Shown one piece after another: positions 39,299-49,103 of a stretch of DNA of 64,000 nucleotides. Positions within the stretch are counted from its first letter, which is position 1. Every line of letters starts with the position of its first letter. The notes beneath the pieces were generated by a model that worked only from the letters and a program-made list of their open reading frames with translations, did not search any database and was not told the DNA's origin. This DNA is from Shewanella donghaensis. Lineage in GTDB: Bacteria > Pseudomonadota > Gammaproteobacteria > Enterobacterales > Shewanellaceae. The position numbers and the translations under genes are program-made. The stretch is taken from the NCBI RefSeq assembly GCF_007567505.1, contig NZ_CP041783.1, forward strand, positions 2,108,001-2,172,000, read 5' to 3'.

Positions 39299-39480
39299 AG
39301 GATTATGACCCCAAACGTGGACTAGTACCCAGGAAACATCGCGACAACGATCTAGCTGTAAAATGAAACGCCGCCACTAACATATACCTCTTATCCAACA
39401 AAGTGTCGACAAGGTTGAAATGACAACCTATGGTCCTAAAAATTAATGCTGTTAATTCTATAAATGTTGAACTTAAACCC
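39299..39480 (-). pseudogene. Decayed remnant of a ChrR-like cupin gene
   Basis: This noncoding stretch aligns, gap by gap, with the 3' half of the intact cupin gene at about 40222-40395. Shared blocks on the plus strand include GGATTATG, GTGGACT, AACATATACCTCTT against GACATATATCTCTT, CCAACAAAGTG against CCACCAAAGTG, GGTTGAAATGACAACCT against GGCTGAAATTGGCAACCT, and AATGCTGTTAATTCT against AATGCTGTTGATTCT. The frame is broken and only the second-cupin region remains. It points to an old duplication whose second copy decayed. Confidence 0.7.
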
Positions 39481-39594
39481 CAATCAAGTAAACATTGTGA
39501 ATGTACAATTTAATGACTCTTATGCAATCGAATAGAATCATTAAGTTTCATCAAACCGAACATATCTGAGACCAAATTCAAGACCGTTAAAGCT

Positions 39595-39981
39595 CTACTC
39601 TTTCAAAGCTAAAGCAGACTGAGAAAAGCTGACCCCAGCCCAACCATTAATGATGAACTGACGAATATTTTGATGGTCATTGCCTTCTGGTGTATTCAAA
39701 ACATCAAGGTAATATTGGCCAAATAATCGTAGAGTTTGCAGCTGGGTTAACTGGTGGGAGTGGGCAAATGAGAATAATTTACATGATCCTGAATTTTCAC
39801 CCGCTACATTAACTTGCTTGCCATTAGTAAAGGCATTAGGAGTAAATTCATAGTGAGCTTCTATCAGCGCCATACTATCTTCAAAGCGTATACAGCCCTC
39901 TTTCTTGTTGGTTTCAGTTTGTTGAGTCAGTTTTTCAATAAAGCTTACAATATCAGCTTGTGTGGCAGTAATGTCAGTCAT
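39595..39981 (-). CDS. HopJ type III effector-family protein
   Basis: The 128-residue protein shows the family pattern IEAHYEFTPNAFTNG, then GENSGSCKLFSFAHSH, then LFGQYYLDVLNTPEGNDHQNIRQFIINGWAGVSF. The family was named after a Pseudomonas effector, but single copies occur widely in gammaproteobacteria without type III secretion. An effector role here is therefore not supported, and no secretion genes are nearby. Its function is not established. Monocistronic between the cupin gene and its decayed copy. Confidence 0.85.
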   Translation of the reverse strand: MTDITATQADIVSFIEKLTQQTETNKKEGCIRFEDSMALIEAHYEFTPNAFTNGKQVNVAGENSGSCKLFSFAHSHQLTQLQTLRLFGQYYLDVLNTPEGNDHQNIRQFIINGWAGVSFSQSALALKE

Positions 39982-40159
39982 GATAACCCTGTGATGATGT
40001 AAAAATATGGCTAATTATCTCTATAAAAGTTACTCGTTGCGAGTGACTTATTTTCACTAATAGCTAGTTAAGAGCGGTACCAAGTTTTAGATATGCAATA
40101 TTCATAAGCTAGGCCCTAAAGTTCTCAAATGGCACATTAGTATTAACGGAGGAGGCTCA

Positions 40160-40813
40160 TTAACCTAATATCAAATGCCCCACTTTAACCAAAATCACGG
40201 TATCTTGCTCAACATAGGGATTATGCTGGCTTAGGTGTGGACTGCGGATCCAAGTACCAGCAGGATAACGCCCAAACTCGTCAATGAATTCACCACTGAT
40301 GACATATATCTCTTCACCACCAAAGTGACGATGGGGCTGAAATTGGCAACCTGCGGGCCAAAATACTAATGCTGTTGATTCTGTAAGATGCTGATGAAGT
40401 GGCATAACTTGCAGCAGCCCCTGCCCTGGTAGCCAATCTGTGTTATTGGTATCTATCCGTACTTGCGCAATATCACTGGGTTGAAATTGATGAAGTTTTA
40501 CCAGTAACTCGCAGCCCTGTTCACTAAAAGGGGCATGACTAAAACCTTCGGGGTTACGAATATAGGTCCCAGCGGGATAATCGCCCGTTTCATCTGAAAA
40601 CACTCCAGATAGGACTAATATTTCTTCACCTAATGGATGCGGATGAGATGAAAAGCTCGCACCTGCATCATACTTAACCACACTAGTAGCATGACCGCGT
40701 TCAGCTTCTTCTCTGGCCAGTCTTTTACGCCATACTCCAGGAGCAGGACTTTTATCCCAATCAAGCTTATTGGTATCGATGACAATGCGTTGGCTAAAAT
40801 CCATATTAAACAT
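40160..40813 (-). CDS. ChrR-like double-cupin protein
   Basis: The 217-residue protein contains two tandem cupin repeats of the ChrR (cupin_7) type. Metal-binding HPHPLGEE is at about 57-64 and HRHFGGEE at about 161-168, each followed by Y/VxSGxFxDExGxYPAGTxIRxP. ChrR proper is a zinc anti-sigma factor; this protein lacks the N-terminal zinc anti-sigma domain, so a stand-alone cupin enzyme or sensor is more likely. ATG 40813 has AAGGAAA six bases upstream. That ribosome site plus ATG is repeated several times upstream (see the array), which may affect its translation. Confidence 0.85.
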   Translation of the reverse strand: MFNMDFSQRIVIDTNKLDWDKSPAPGVWRKRLAREEAERGHATSVVKYDAGASFSSHPHPLGEEILVLSGVFSDETGDYPAGTYIRNPEGFSHAPFSEQGCELLVKLHQFQPSDIAQVRIDTNNTDWLPGQGLLQVMPLHQHLTESTALVFWPAGCQFQPHRHFGGEEIYVISGEFIDEFGRYPAGTWIRSPHLSQHNPYVEQDTVILVKVGHLILG

Positions 40814-41000
40814 AGCTGTTTCCTTTAAACATGACTGCTCTCTTTAAACATGATTGCCCCTATGAACATGGTTTCCCTTCTTAATGAGCATAGTTCTCCC
40901 TTTAAACATGGCAGCCCTATAAACATATCTGTCCCTTTAAATATGGCTACCTCTTTAAATATCCACCCATATACTAATCCTATCCCAGCTTAAAACATAG
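40804..41000 (-). repeat. Tandem array of Shine-Dalgarno-ATG units upstream of the cupin gene
   Basis: Imperfect units of 17-22 bp, typically 18, read AAAGGG-N5/6-ATG-TTT on the minus strand. ATGs are at 40813 (the gene start), 40832, 40851, 40869, 40891, 40909 and 40926. Decayed ATA versions are at 40944 and 40962, and a further unit is at 40998. The ATGs open mini-frames; those at 40832 and 40851 run eight codons and stop at TAA overlapping the next ATG (ATGTTTAA). Confidence 0.8.
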
Positions 41001-41128
41001 CAATCACTTATACGTACCCTAGGTACTTTTCAGTCCATGTTATTGAATGATCGGTATTTTATTTTTTAAGATGTAAAACAGATAAAGGGTAAACAAATAA
41101 CTCATAGGCAATAAATGATAGCCAATAA

Positions 41129-41152
41129 AAAGCCTGCTTAGTAGCAGGCTTT
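41129..41152 (-). terminator. Terminator of the cytochrome c peroxidase gene
   Basis: AAAGCCTGCT (41129-41138) pairs with AGCAGGCTTT (41143-41152), 4-nt loop, with T/A-rich flanks. It is 40 bp past the stop. Confidence 0.75.
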
Positions 41153-41191
41153 AAGGAGATATAGCTATATTAAGTCAATCGTATGTTAGTA

Positions 41192-42181
41192 CTACTTAAA
41201 CGGCACTGGACGCGGAGTATTCGCATTTGATGGCGGCAAAATAGGTAACATGATTTGCGGCTGTTCACCTGTTAAGCTCTTCAAAAAATCAACCATTTGA
41301 GTGGTTTCGGTCTCACTCATGGTTTGCCCTAATTGAATATCAGCCATAGTATTTACTGCTTCTTCAAGGGTCCATACGCTACCATCGTGGAAGTAGGGAT
41401 AGGTAAGCTCAATATTGCGCAGCGTCGGTACTTTAAATACAAACTTATCCGCTTCTTTACCGGTTACCCCTTTACGGCCTTCAGCAGGGTTATTGGTATG
41501 GAATGGTTTGATTAAGCCCATTTTCATATACATAGTGCCGCCAACTGCAGGGCCGTTATGACAGGCCACACAACCTTTATCTTTGAATAACTGGTAACCC
41601 GTTTGTGCATTAGCTGTAATGGCTTTTTTATCGCCCTCGAGATACTTATCGAATGGGCTATTTGGCGTAACTAAGGTTTTTTCAAATGTTGCTATGGCAT
41701 CGGTAATGCGATCAATATTAACCTCATTAGTACCATAGATATCTTTGAAGCGCGCTACATAGGCTGGCATAGAAGCAATAGTGTCTACTGCCAAGTCATG
41801 GGTGTAGCCCATTTCTTTTGGATTATCGATAGGACCTGCTGCTTGATCTTTTAGAGTAGCAGCACGGCCATCCCAAAATTGTGCCAACATATAATCAGCA
41901 TTTAACACTGTCGGTGAGTTAATTGGTCCTTCTTGCCATTCATGTCCAATAGAAGTGGGTAGCGCATCGACACCACCTAACGACAGGTTATGACATGAGT
42001 TACACGAAATAAAACCAGATATTGAAAGGCGTGGTTCAAAAAAGAGCATTTTACCTAACTCAACTTTTTCAGGCTCAGTGATCACAGCAGGTTTAATCAC
42101 TTCAATTGGCTCGCTAGCCTGTGAGATAGAAATCGAAAATATTGAAGCTAGTAATACAGCTACGGTGGTCAGCTTAGTCAT
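41192..42181 (-). CDS. ccpA: Di-haem cytochrome c peroxidase
   Basis: This periplasmic enzyme reduces hydrogen peroxide to water using cytochrome c electrons. The 329-residue precursor has a signal peptide ending SQA (cleavage after residue 22). The two haem motifs are CNSCH (60-64) and CVACH (204-208). The family segments FFEPRLS, FWDGRAATL and PTLRNIELTYPYFHDG are present. AAGG precedes the ATG. A strong FNR-type palindrome lies about 260 bp upstream, consistent with control by oxygen availability, although the distance is large. Monocistronic with its own terminator. Confidence 0.93.
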   Translation of the reverse strand: MTKLTTVAVLLASIFSISISQASEPIEVIKPAVITEPEKVELGKMLFFEPRLSISGFISCNSCHNLSLGGVDALPTSIGHEWQEGPINSPTVLNADYMLAQFWDGRAATLKDQAAGPIDNPKEMGYTHDLAVDTIASMPAYVARFKDIYGTNEVNIDRITDAIATFEKTLVTPNSPFDKYLEGDKKAITANAQTGYQLFKDKGCVACHNGPAVGGTMYMKMGLIKPFHTNNPAEGRKGVTGKEADKFVFKVPTLRNIELTYPYFHDGSVWTLEEAVNTMADIQLGQTMSETETTQMVDFLKSLTGEQPQIMLPILPPSNANTPRPVPFK

Positions 42182-42831
42182 AGGTAATAACCTTGTACAG
42201 TGTGTGGTTTAATTTCCCACATCATATACGCTTCTATACTGGAAGTTAAAACGTATAAATTCGATTGAGTCTATCGTGATTACAAATGCAGTAAATGAGA
42301 CCTAAGTCACTGTTAAATTTATTGAATACGATAGGTTATCTACAAATAAGATTAATACAGATAGTGGCAGTTGCAATATCGATTAAAACCGTTAAAGGTC
42401 ACAGAATTTTGTATCAATATTAGCGCCCTTTACGCTACATGTTGATTTGAATCACCTTACATAAATCAATTAATCGGTGACATTATTCGTCGAAATGACT
42501 CTCTCATTTCCTAGCACGCCAAAAATACTCACTGCAGACTGTTATATTTCAATTAAATCTGTGACTAATTACCACAGCTGGTAATTTTCGTTGTTATTTT
42601 CCTTGGCAATTTCCCCTTACCATTTCCACTTGCTATTCCCCTTGTTATCTCAGTTTACGAGTCGACCTCTATGAACATTCTTCTCTGTATTAGCGTTAGG
42701 TGCTAAAGTTAATAGCTAAAGTTAACAGTAAAGCTAGCTGACTAAGTAAGCTCTATTTATCTGATAAGTACGAGGTTGAACTGTCGGATTAATGGTTTAT
42801 CAATGACATAAAGCCATAGGAAAGAGACTAA
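42182..42831. other. Intergenic region between ccpA and the ATPase/MscS operon
   Basis: About 650 bp without a gene. It has an FNR-like site (42442-42455), loosely repeated TTTCC.CTTG.. units at about 42590-42655, and two near-identical 13-mers GCTAAAGTTAATA/GCTAAAGTTAACA (42702-42727). Confidence 0.5.
42442..42455. promoter_or_regulatory. FNR/EtrA-type binding site candidate
   Basis: TTGATTTGAATCAC matches TTGAT-N4-ATCAA at nine of ten defined positions. It lies about 260 bp before ccpA and 375 bp before the ATPase gene. Confidence 0.45.
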
Positions 42832-44034
42832 ATGGATGTTCAATTGCCACTAATATCTAAAGCTTGGCAACATGTCAAAGCGCTGATTGGTATAGATACT
42901 CACGCACTCGTTAACGAAGACGATATTGAAGGGAAATTGTCTTTGAAAGCGATAGCGCAATGCTATCCAAGTCATTCAGCCCAGTCAGAAATCGATAAAA
43001 AATTACTGTATACGCCATTAATACCCGGCATCGATAACTTTATCGGTAGAGACTCGCAACAGCAGCAATTGACCGATGCCATTGAACGATGGCAAAACAA
43101 TAAAGGTGAGCTTACCGCCGTTATTGGGCCTTTTGGCTGTGGTGTTAGCTCTTTTCTAAACCAGTTTCACCAACAGTATGCCCAAGAGCATACTGTGACT
43201 TATCTGAGTTTTTACCATGGTGTGTTAACAACCAAAGAAGCCATTGCCAATTTATGTTATTGCTTCAATATTACCGAGGCACCGACATCGATAACCGCAG
43301 CTATAGCACTGATCAATCAGCTGCCGCGGCACATTATAATCATCGATGATTTACACAAATTAATGCTACGTATGATGGGAAATTATCAAGCGCTAGTGAC
43401 TTTTGCCACCATGCTGATGGAAACTCGCCAGCACCATTGCTGGATTTTAGGCTGCGAAACTTTCGTGTGGCATCGATTATCATCACAATATTCAATCACC
43501 AACTTCGTTAAATCGATCATCACGTTAGATTATTTTTCTCAACAAGACTTGGCTGACCTACTCAAACAAAAAACCAGCCAGATAAGTTTGCAGCTAACTG
43601 ATACTAATGATGAAGAAACCAACAACAGCTTATTTGATAATATGGCTAAGCAGCTACACCAAGCCAGTGACGGACACCCTAAACTGGCCTGCGTGTTATT
43701 ACTGCAAGCGCTAGTCAATGATGGCAATAGCCCTATTACCCTAAACCCGATTTCACAACCGGATTTGAGCAGTCTTAAACAATGTATTGATGAAGATTTG
43801 TTTAGCCTGGCAGAGCTTTACGTTCACGGCGGCTTACGGGTATTTCAACACGCTGAAATCTTTGCCACCAGCATTGAGCATAGCTCGTTAAAACTTGAGT
43901 ATTTAGCACGACAAGGCTTAGTTAAGGCGCATTATTCAAAACAAGATTTTGCCCAACATTATTATCTGATCACGCCGACGTTAACACGGATAATTGCGAT
44001 GCACTTGCTCAATCATAATAAGTTGTATTTGTAG
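42832..44034 (+). CDS. STAND/AAA-like ATPase protein with degenerate Walker A, upstream of MscS gene
   Basis: The 400-residue protein has an AAA-like core at about 65-260. The P-loop position reads GPFGCGVSS (99-107), with Val where the conserved Lys should be, so nucleotide hydrolysis is doubtful. The Walker B-like strand HIIIIDDLHKL (167-177) is intact. A helical region with a winged-helix-like end follows (about 340-400). No TM segment or signal is seen, so it is cytosolic. The MscS gene begins 13 bp after its stop, so they are almost certainly one operon and the protein may modulate the channel. Family assignment is by fold pattern only. Confidence 0.65.
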   Translation: MDVQLPLISKAWQHVKALIGIDTHALVNEDDIEGKLSLKAIAQCYPSHSAQSEIDKKLLYTPLIPGIDNFIGRDSQQQQLTDAIERWQNNKGELTAVIGPFGCGVSSFLNQFHQQYAQEHTVTYLSFYHGVLTTKEAIANLCYCFNITEAPTSITAAIALINQLPRHIIIIDDLHKLMLRMMGNYQALVTFATMLMETRQHHCWILGCETFVWHRLSSQYSITNFVKSIITLDYFSQQDLADLLKQKTSQISLQLTDTNDEETNNSLFDNMAKQLHQASDGHPKLACVLLLQALVNDGNSPITLNPISQPDLSSLKQCIDEDLFSLAELYVHGGLRVFQHAEIFATSIEHSSLKLEYLARQGLVKAHYSKQDFAQHYYLITPTLTRIIAMHLLNHNKLYL

Positions 44035-44047
44035 GAGATAGGTAAAA

Positions 44048-44872
44048 ATGGACGACTCTCGTAAAGCACTACAGGCTATTTTAGACATCATTTCGTTCGA
44101 AAAATTATTCGCTTTTGCTCTGGTATGTATAATTGCATGGTTTGTGCTATTTCTCGCTCAATTTCTTCTTAGCCAACTTACAAAAACGTTGCCGAAATAC
44201 CGATTACTCTGGAGCCGTTTATACCCTTTTATCAGATTAATCACCTGGGCGATTGTGATTATTTACACCATTGTAGAAATCATTGACCCCCACGAAAACC
44301 TGGTACTGGCGGTTATTGGTTCAATTGGTATTGTGCTAGGTTTAGCCACTCAAGAACCCGCTAAAAACATGATAGCGGGATTAATCATTATGATTACTCC
44401 GCCTTATCGGGTTGGTGACATGGTGACATTGGCAGGTCATTACGGCGAAGTGATAAAACTCGATTGGAGTGTCACATGGCTACGAACCTTTGATGACAAT
44501 ACGGTAATGGTGCCTAATGCCGAAGCTTTAAAAACCGCGGTATCCAATGCCAATAGCGGCGCATTAGATGAAATGGTGGTGGTCAATTTTTGTTTACCCG
44601 TGGACGTTGATCATCAACAAGCCATGGCATTAGTAAAAGAAGCCACTCAATGCTCTCCCTACACTTTTTTAGACAAGCCCATTACTGTCAATATCGCCAC
44701 AGATTACGAGTTTGGTCAGCACTTGATCAAGCTCACCGTAAAAGCCTATGTGATGGATATTAGATTAGAGCGAAAATTTGCCAGTGATATTAATTTTCGG
44801 GTAATTAATGCCTTTAAACACGCACAATTTTACCCTGTAACGAAATCTGTGACTTCAGAGTCGATTAATTAA
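44048..44872 (+). CDS. MscS-family mechanosensitive channel
   Basis: The 274-residue inner-membrane protein has TM1 at about 18-42 and TM2 at about 60-85. The pore helix is at about 88-110 ([29 protein letters not shown]), rich in Gly/Ala as in MscS TM3. The cytosolic beta domain follows ([37 protein letters not shown]), then the alpha/beta end. It is slightly shorter than E. coli MscS (286). GGAG precedes the ATG by about nine bases. It probably releases solutes on hypo-osmotic shock; co-transcription with the ATPase-like gene suggests an added control. Confidence 0.9.
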   Translation: MDDSRKALQAILDIISFEKLFAFALVCIIAWFVLFLAQFLLSQLTKTLPKYRLLWSRLYPFIRLITWAIVIIYTIVEIIDPHENLVLAVIGSIGIVLGLATQEPAKNMIAGLIIMITPPYRVGDMVTLAGHYGEVIKLDWSVTWLRTFDDNTVMVPNAEALKTAVSNANSGALDEMVVVNFCLPVDVDHQQAMALVKEATQCSPYTFLDKPITVNIATDYEFGQHLIKLTVKAYVMDIRLERKFASDINFRVINAFKHAQFYPVTKSVTSESIN

Positions 44873-44964
44873 ATCACTGCCGTATCGAGCACTGTTTATC
44901 TTTTGTTATACTCAGGCCAATTTTAATACTTACCATTGCTAGATTGCCACCACAGGATGTTGTC

Positions 44965-45627
44965 ATGACTCAAGACGAAATGAAAAAAGCCGCAGGTTGG
45001 GCTGCACTAAAATATGTTGAAGAAGGTTCAATTGTTGGTGTTGGAACGGGTTCAACGGTTAATCACTTTATTGATGCGCTAGCAACGATGAAGAATGACA
45101 TTGAAGGCGCAGTTTCAAGTTCAGAAGCATCAACTCAAAAATTAAAAGAATTGGGTATTGAAGTATTTGATCTCAATAGCGTATCTGATCTATCTGTTTA
45201 TGTTGACGGTGCGGATGAAATCAATGCTCACATGGACATGATTAAAGGTGGCGGCGCAGCACTAACACGCGAAAAGATTGTTGCAGCTGTGGCTAAAAAG
45301 TTTGTCTGTATTGTTGATAACACCAAGCAAGTGGATATTTTAGGTGAGTTCCCACTCCCTATCGAAGTGATCCCGATGGCTCGATCATATGTTGCCCGTG
45401 AACTCGTTAAGTTAGGTGGCGATCCTGTTTACCGTGAAGGCGTAGTAACTGATAACGGTAACGTTATCTTAGACATGTACAACTACAGAATTCTTGACCC
45501 TAAAACACTAGAAAAGCAACTTAATGCTATCGTTGGTGTGGTAACAAACGGTCTTTTTGCTAATCGCGGCGCAGATGTGTTACTTGTTGGTAGCCCTGAT
45601 GGTGTTAAAACGGTTACTGGCGTTTAA
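44965..45627 (+). CDS. rpiA: Ribose-5-phosphate isomerase A
   Basis: This enzyme interconverts ribose-5-phosphate and ribulose-5-phosphate in the pentose phosphate pathway. The 220-residue product matches E. coli RpiA length. Family motifs are [38 protein letters not shown] (catalytic Asp region), [12 protein letters not shown] and [15 protein letters not shown] 44965 is chosen because AGGA lies seven bases upstream and the product then begins [18 protein letters not shown], as in orthologues. The earlier in-frame start at 44944 is unsupported. A strong terminator follows. Confidence 0.96.
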   Translation: MTQDEMKKAAGWAALKYVEEGSIVGVGTGSTVNHFIDALATMKNDIEGAVSSSEASTQKLKELGIEVFDLNSVSDLSVYVDGADEINAHMDMIKGGGAALTREKIVAAVAKKFVCIVDNTKQVDILGEFPLPIEVIPMARSYVARELVKLGGDPVYREGVVTDNGNVILDMYNYRILDPKTLEKQLNAIVGVVTNGLFANRGADVLLVGSPDGVKTVTGV

Positions 45628-45713
45628 TTAGCATTAACGAACGCTGTATCTAACATTGATATGGCTCGTGGCTAAAGTTAATAAAGCCGATTTCAGATAA
45701 AGTTAAATGATAT

Positions 45714-45746
45714 AAAATGCCCAATCAATTGATTGGGCATTTTTTG
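45714..45746 (+). terminator. Rho-independent terminator of rpiA
   Basis: AATGCCCAATCAA (45716-45728) and TTGATTGGGCATT (45729-45741) form a perfect 13-bp palindrome with a T-run to 45745. The symmetry also suits the convergent chemoreceptor gene. Confidence 0.88.
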
Positions 45747-45807
45747 TTAATTGCTCTGTTTTTGAGCCTGTAAATAATTTTTTGTCACTACGGGTAATAA
45801 TCAGCCA

Positions 45808-47673
45808 CTAACTGACCTTAAATATTGCAACAGCATCATGTAATACCTCAGCACGCTGCCTTACATCTTCAGTGGCGACTGAATTTTCCTCAGTGGCTTG
45901 CGCTGTTTCATCGGCGATATCGCGGATGACCACCACATTTTTATTCACTTCTGCAGCCACCATACTTTGTTCTTCAATCGCGGTAGCCACTTGCGTGCTC
46001 ATATCCGAAATGGTCTGCACATCTTGGGTGATGGATTTGAGTAACTCTCCCGCTCCTGCAGCTTGCTCGGCGCTATCTAGGCCTTGTTGCTGACTGGCAT
46101 TCATCAATTGGACTATAGATTGTGTCCGTGACTGCAATGTCGTGATAATGCCTGATATCTCTTCAGTAGACTCTTGAGTTCGCATCGCAAGATTACGCAC
46201 TTCATCGGCTACCACAGCAAAGCCTCGGCCTTGCTCGCCTGCTCTTGCTGCTTCAATAGCTGCATTGAGTGCCAACAAGTTAGTTTGCTCCGCAATACCG
46301 CGAATAACATCTAAGACTGTGCCAATCGTTTCACTGTCACGTTCAAGCTCGCCAACCACTTTTGAAGAGTCACTTAATTGAGTCGCTAAAGATTGAATTC
46401 TTTCAATAGTCTTTTCAACACTGACCAAACCTTGATGAGCATTCTCATTAGTTTCATTGGCTTTTAACGCAGCTTGTTCGGTATTGCTAGCAATTTCTTC
46501 AATGGTGGCCCCCATTTCAGTAATCGCTGTTGCGACCATATCGGTTTCACTGAGTTGCTTTGACACTCCTTCTGAGGCAATAACCGCATTTTGAGATAAT
46601 TCTTCGCAAGATACCGTCATCGAACTTACAGAGTCATTAACTTGTTCAATCAACACTTGAAAACTATGAACCATCTTGTTGAAGTGTTTAGCAATATCAG
46701 CTAGTTCATCTTCTTTACTTTCATCACACCTTAAAGTGAGGTCCTTATTTCTCTCAACATCTTCAATCACTCTGTTTATGTCATTAATAGGTACCACTAT
46801 GCTACGTAATATCAAATACGCAAAAACACATAGAATAAACGTAATGAGGACAAAGATACTTGCCCCTAAAATCAGAGCATTGGTTTCAGCAATACTAATT
46901 TCTTCATAGGTTTGTTCGTGTAATTTATTTAAGTCTTTATCCGTTGTGTGAATCGCTTCTCTAAGCAATAGCATTTGCCCTTCATAGGCATTAAGGCCAA
47001 ATTGTTTCTCTTTATTTGTTAATTGCTTAAAACTATCTTGATAGGCACTGGTTAATGAAATGAGTTGAGATTTACTTTGAGCATTTAACGTAGAGGATTG
47101 AATACGCGACTTAAATAAGGTGATGTTTTTATCAAACTTTTCAATATAGTTCTCTGTACGACGCAGCATAAAGTCTTTTTCATTTCGGCGTAATTGCAGC
47201 ATGGTTACCGATAAACTATTCATTCCCTGTTCAGTTAAAATCGATTCTACGTTATGAACTGATTGTCTTAAATCACCATATAAACCCGTCTTGGGTGTCA
47301 AACCAATTTCAGTTTGTAGTGCGATTAATTTTGTGAATAAGGCTTTGTATCGACCAAGACTTTGCTTGAAATTCTGTAGACTGTCTGTAGATAAATCCCG
47401 CTGATTCAGCGTCAAATTCAATTCATCAATAAGGTCATTTATATTGGCAAATATAACGTCATGCTTGTTGATATACTTTGTATCTAGTCGATCGAAAAAA
47501 TCTTTCTCTGTTACCCTGAGTTGCAGTACTTCTCGCTCGATAGTGGTTACACCATTAGCAGCACCTGCCAGAGTTGACTTAACATCTGTGGTATAAAGTT
47601 GGAGCCCAAACATAGCCACAAAGGCCACTAAAGAAACCACCACACTCAATATAAGTTTGGTACGAATGAGCAT
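45808..47673 (-). CDS. Methyl-accepting chemotaxis protein with HBM sensor domain
   Basis: This is a 621-residue chemoreceptor. TM1 is at about 8-27. A long periplasmic helical domain (28-265) carries two related segments, [21 protein letters not shown] (about 52-72) and [21 protein letters not shown] (about 160-181), the helical-bimodular (HBM) pattern seen in McpS-like receptors. TM2 is at about 268-290, then HAMP, then the signalling hairpin with [35 protein letters not shown] receptors bind small metabolites such as TCA intermediates; the ligand here is unknown. Monocistronic. Confidence 0.92.
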   Translation of the reverse strand: MLIRTKLILSVVVSLVAFVAMFGLQLYTTDVKSTLAGAANGVTTIEREVLQLRVTEKDFFDRLDTKYINKHDVIFANINDLIDELNLTLNQRDLSTDSLQNFKQSLGRYKALFTKLIALQTEIGLTPKTGLYGDLRQSVHNVESILTEQGMNSLSVTMLQLRRNEKDFMLRRTENYIEKFDKNITLFKSRIQSSTLNAQSKSQLISLTSAYQDSFKQLTNKEKQFGLNAYEGQMLLLREAIHTTDKDLNKLHEQTYEEISIAETNALILGASIFVLITFILCVFAYLILRSIVVPINDINRVIEDVERNKDLTLRCDESKEDELADIAKHFNKMVHSFQVLIEQVNDSVSSMTVSCEELSQNAVIASEGVSKQLSETDMVATAITEMGATIEEIASNTEQAALKANETNENAHQGLVSVEKTIERIQSLATQLSDSSKVVGELERDSETIGTVLDVIRGIAEQTNLLALNAAIEAARAGEQGRGFAVVADEVRNLAMRTQESTEEISGIITTLQSRTQSIVQLMNASQQQGLDSAEQAAGAGELLKSITQDVQTISDMSTQVATAIEEQSMVAAEVNKNVVVIRDIADETAQATEENSVATEDVRQRAEVLHDAVAIFKVS

Positions 47674-47901
47674 AAAACCCCCTATTTATTGGCAAGTACC
47701 TAAAAAATATAGTTGCTTACTTGAAATTTAGACAATTTTATCTGTACTAATTAACTGATCTCGCTGTTTATTCCCTTTCATTCATCTAAGCAATATAGCC
47801 TCATCCGCCTTCAATAATAAAAATATATTATTTTATTAAGTAAACCTTTTACCAACTTGCTAATGTCTAATCTAGTAACTCACATCAAATTGGAATAATG
47901 G

Positions 47902-48504
47902 GTGAACTTAACCTCAAACAAGATTACAGCTATTGATAATCCAGTCAGCACAGATATATCCAGTGCTGAAAGTGATCAATTTGATAGTTCAACGCCTGAT
48001 GATGCATTAGTGACTAACGCTAAAGCTGGAGATAAGGATGCCTTTAAGCAACTTTATCAGCGTCACCAAGGGCGTGTTTATGCGATTTGTTTTCGATTAA
48101 GTGGTAGCGCTGATCATGCCGATGAGATCTGCCAAGATTGCTTTGTCAGATTGTGGCAAAAGCTGGATCAGTTTAATGGTGAAAGCCAGTTTTCTACTTG
48201 GCTACACAGGTTATCAGTCCACCAGGCCATTAATAGCATGAAGTCGAAACAACGATTTTGGAATCGATTTCTACCTGAAACAACCATTAGCGAAAATCAT
48301 GATGCCATTAGCAACACGGAAGAATATCACCGCCTTGATAAGTTAATCATGAAGTTACCGGAAAGAACCAGAGTCGTCTTTGTACTGTGTGCCATTGAAG
48401 GCTATCAACATGATGAAGTGGCTCAATGCTTAAATATTGCCGTTGGCACCAGTAAAGCCCAATACCATAGAGCAAAGCTTATGTTACAGGAGATGTTGGC
48501 ATGA
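47902..48504 (+). CDS. ECF-type RNA polymerase sigma factor
   Basis: The 200-residue protein has sigma region 2 (about 45-110; FKQLYQRHQGRVYAICFRLSGSADHADEICQDCFVRLWQKL) and region 4 (about 145-198; LPERTRVVFVLCAIEGYQHDEVAQCLNIAVGTSKAQYHRAK), as in RpoE-like ECF factors. A ~35-residue polar extension precedes region 2. The start is GTG at 47902; the nearby ATG at 47898 is out of frame. The next gene overlaps its stop by four bases and encodes a membrane anti-sigma-like protein, so a membrane signal probably releases this factor. Confidence 0.88.
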   Translation: MNLTSNKITAIDNPVSTDISSAESDQFDSSTPDDALVTNAKAGDKDAFKQLYQRHQGRVYAICFRLSGSADHADEICQDCFVRLWQKLDQFNGESQFSTWLHRLSVHQAINSMKSKQRFWNRFLPETTISENHDAISNTEEYHRLDKLIMKLPERTRVVFVLCAIEGYQHDEVAQCLNIAVGTSKAQYHRAKLMLQEMLA

Positions 48505-49103
48505 AGAACATCAACACACAGCAGCAAAAATTATCAGAACTCATTGATAGTTTACCTAAAGAGATATCGCCTAAAAATGATTTATGGCAAAACATCGATG
48601 ATCAAATCAGTGCTCAAACAAGCTCAGAGCCCAATTTAAATAAACATGCAAACCAGCACGGATGGCGAAACCTTGCCATTGCTGCCAGTGTTGGGTTTGT
48701 CATGGTGTTAGGTTGGATGCTATCCACAGGATCAGCCCAAAATCCAACTCTTGCCCCTGTAACTGCCGCGATGAACGATACGTTAACCAATCGTTCTACC
48801 GAAGATTTAGTTGCACTGGTTGATCAAATTGCAGCCACGCATCAACAACAAATCAATACATTTGATGACAACAAATATACCGTCGGTATGCAATTGAATG
48901 ACCTATCGAACCCTTTTAGTAAGGGTTATACCGAACTACAACTGGCTTCAAAAGAAATTCAAAAAGCCCTTAAAAATGATCCTAATAACAAGCAAGTATG
49001 GGATTTATGGTTATGGGTAATGAAACGTGAAATTGAACTGTTGCAGCAGCAACAGCGCACTCCAAATAATACGACTCCATCGACTCAAGGAAATACAATA
49101 TGA
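48501..49103 (+). CDS. Probable anti-sigma factor (single-pass membrane protein)
   Basis: The ATG lies in the four-base overlap ATGA with the sigma gene, so translation is coupled. The 200-residue product has a cytosolic N-terminal helix region (about 1-55) that could hold the sigma factor, one TM helix (NLAIAASVGFVMVLGWML, about 57-74) and a periplasmic helical part ending in a Gln/Thr/Asn-rich tail. It lacks a zinc HxxxCxxC motif. The anti-sigma role is inferred from position and topology rather than from strong motif identity. The third gene starts in its last four bases. Confidence 0.72.
   Translation: MKNINTQQQKLSELIDSLPKEISPKNDLWQNIDDQISAQTSSEPNLNKHANQHGWRNLAIAASVGFVMVLGWMLSTGSAQNPTLAPVTAAMNDTLTNRSTEDLVALVDQIAATHQQQINTFDDNKYTVGMQLNDLSNPFSKGYTELQLASKEIQKALKNDPNNKQVWDLWLWVMKREIELLQQQQRTPNNTTPSTQGNTI

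Noticed and set aside
39595..39981. Type III secretion effector locus
   Set aside because: HopJ-family proteins occur in many bacteria without type III secretion; no secretion genes are present.
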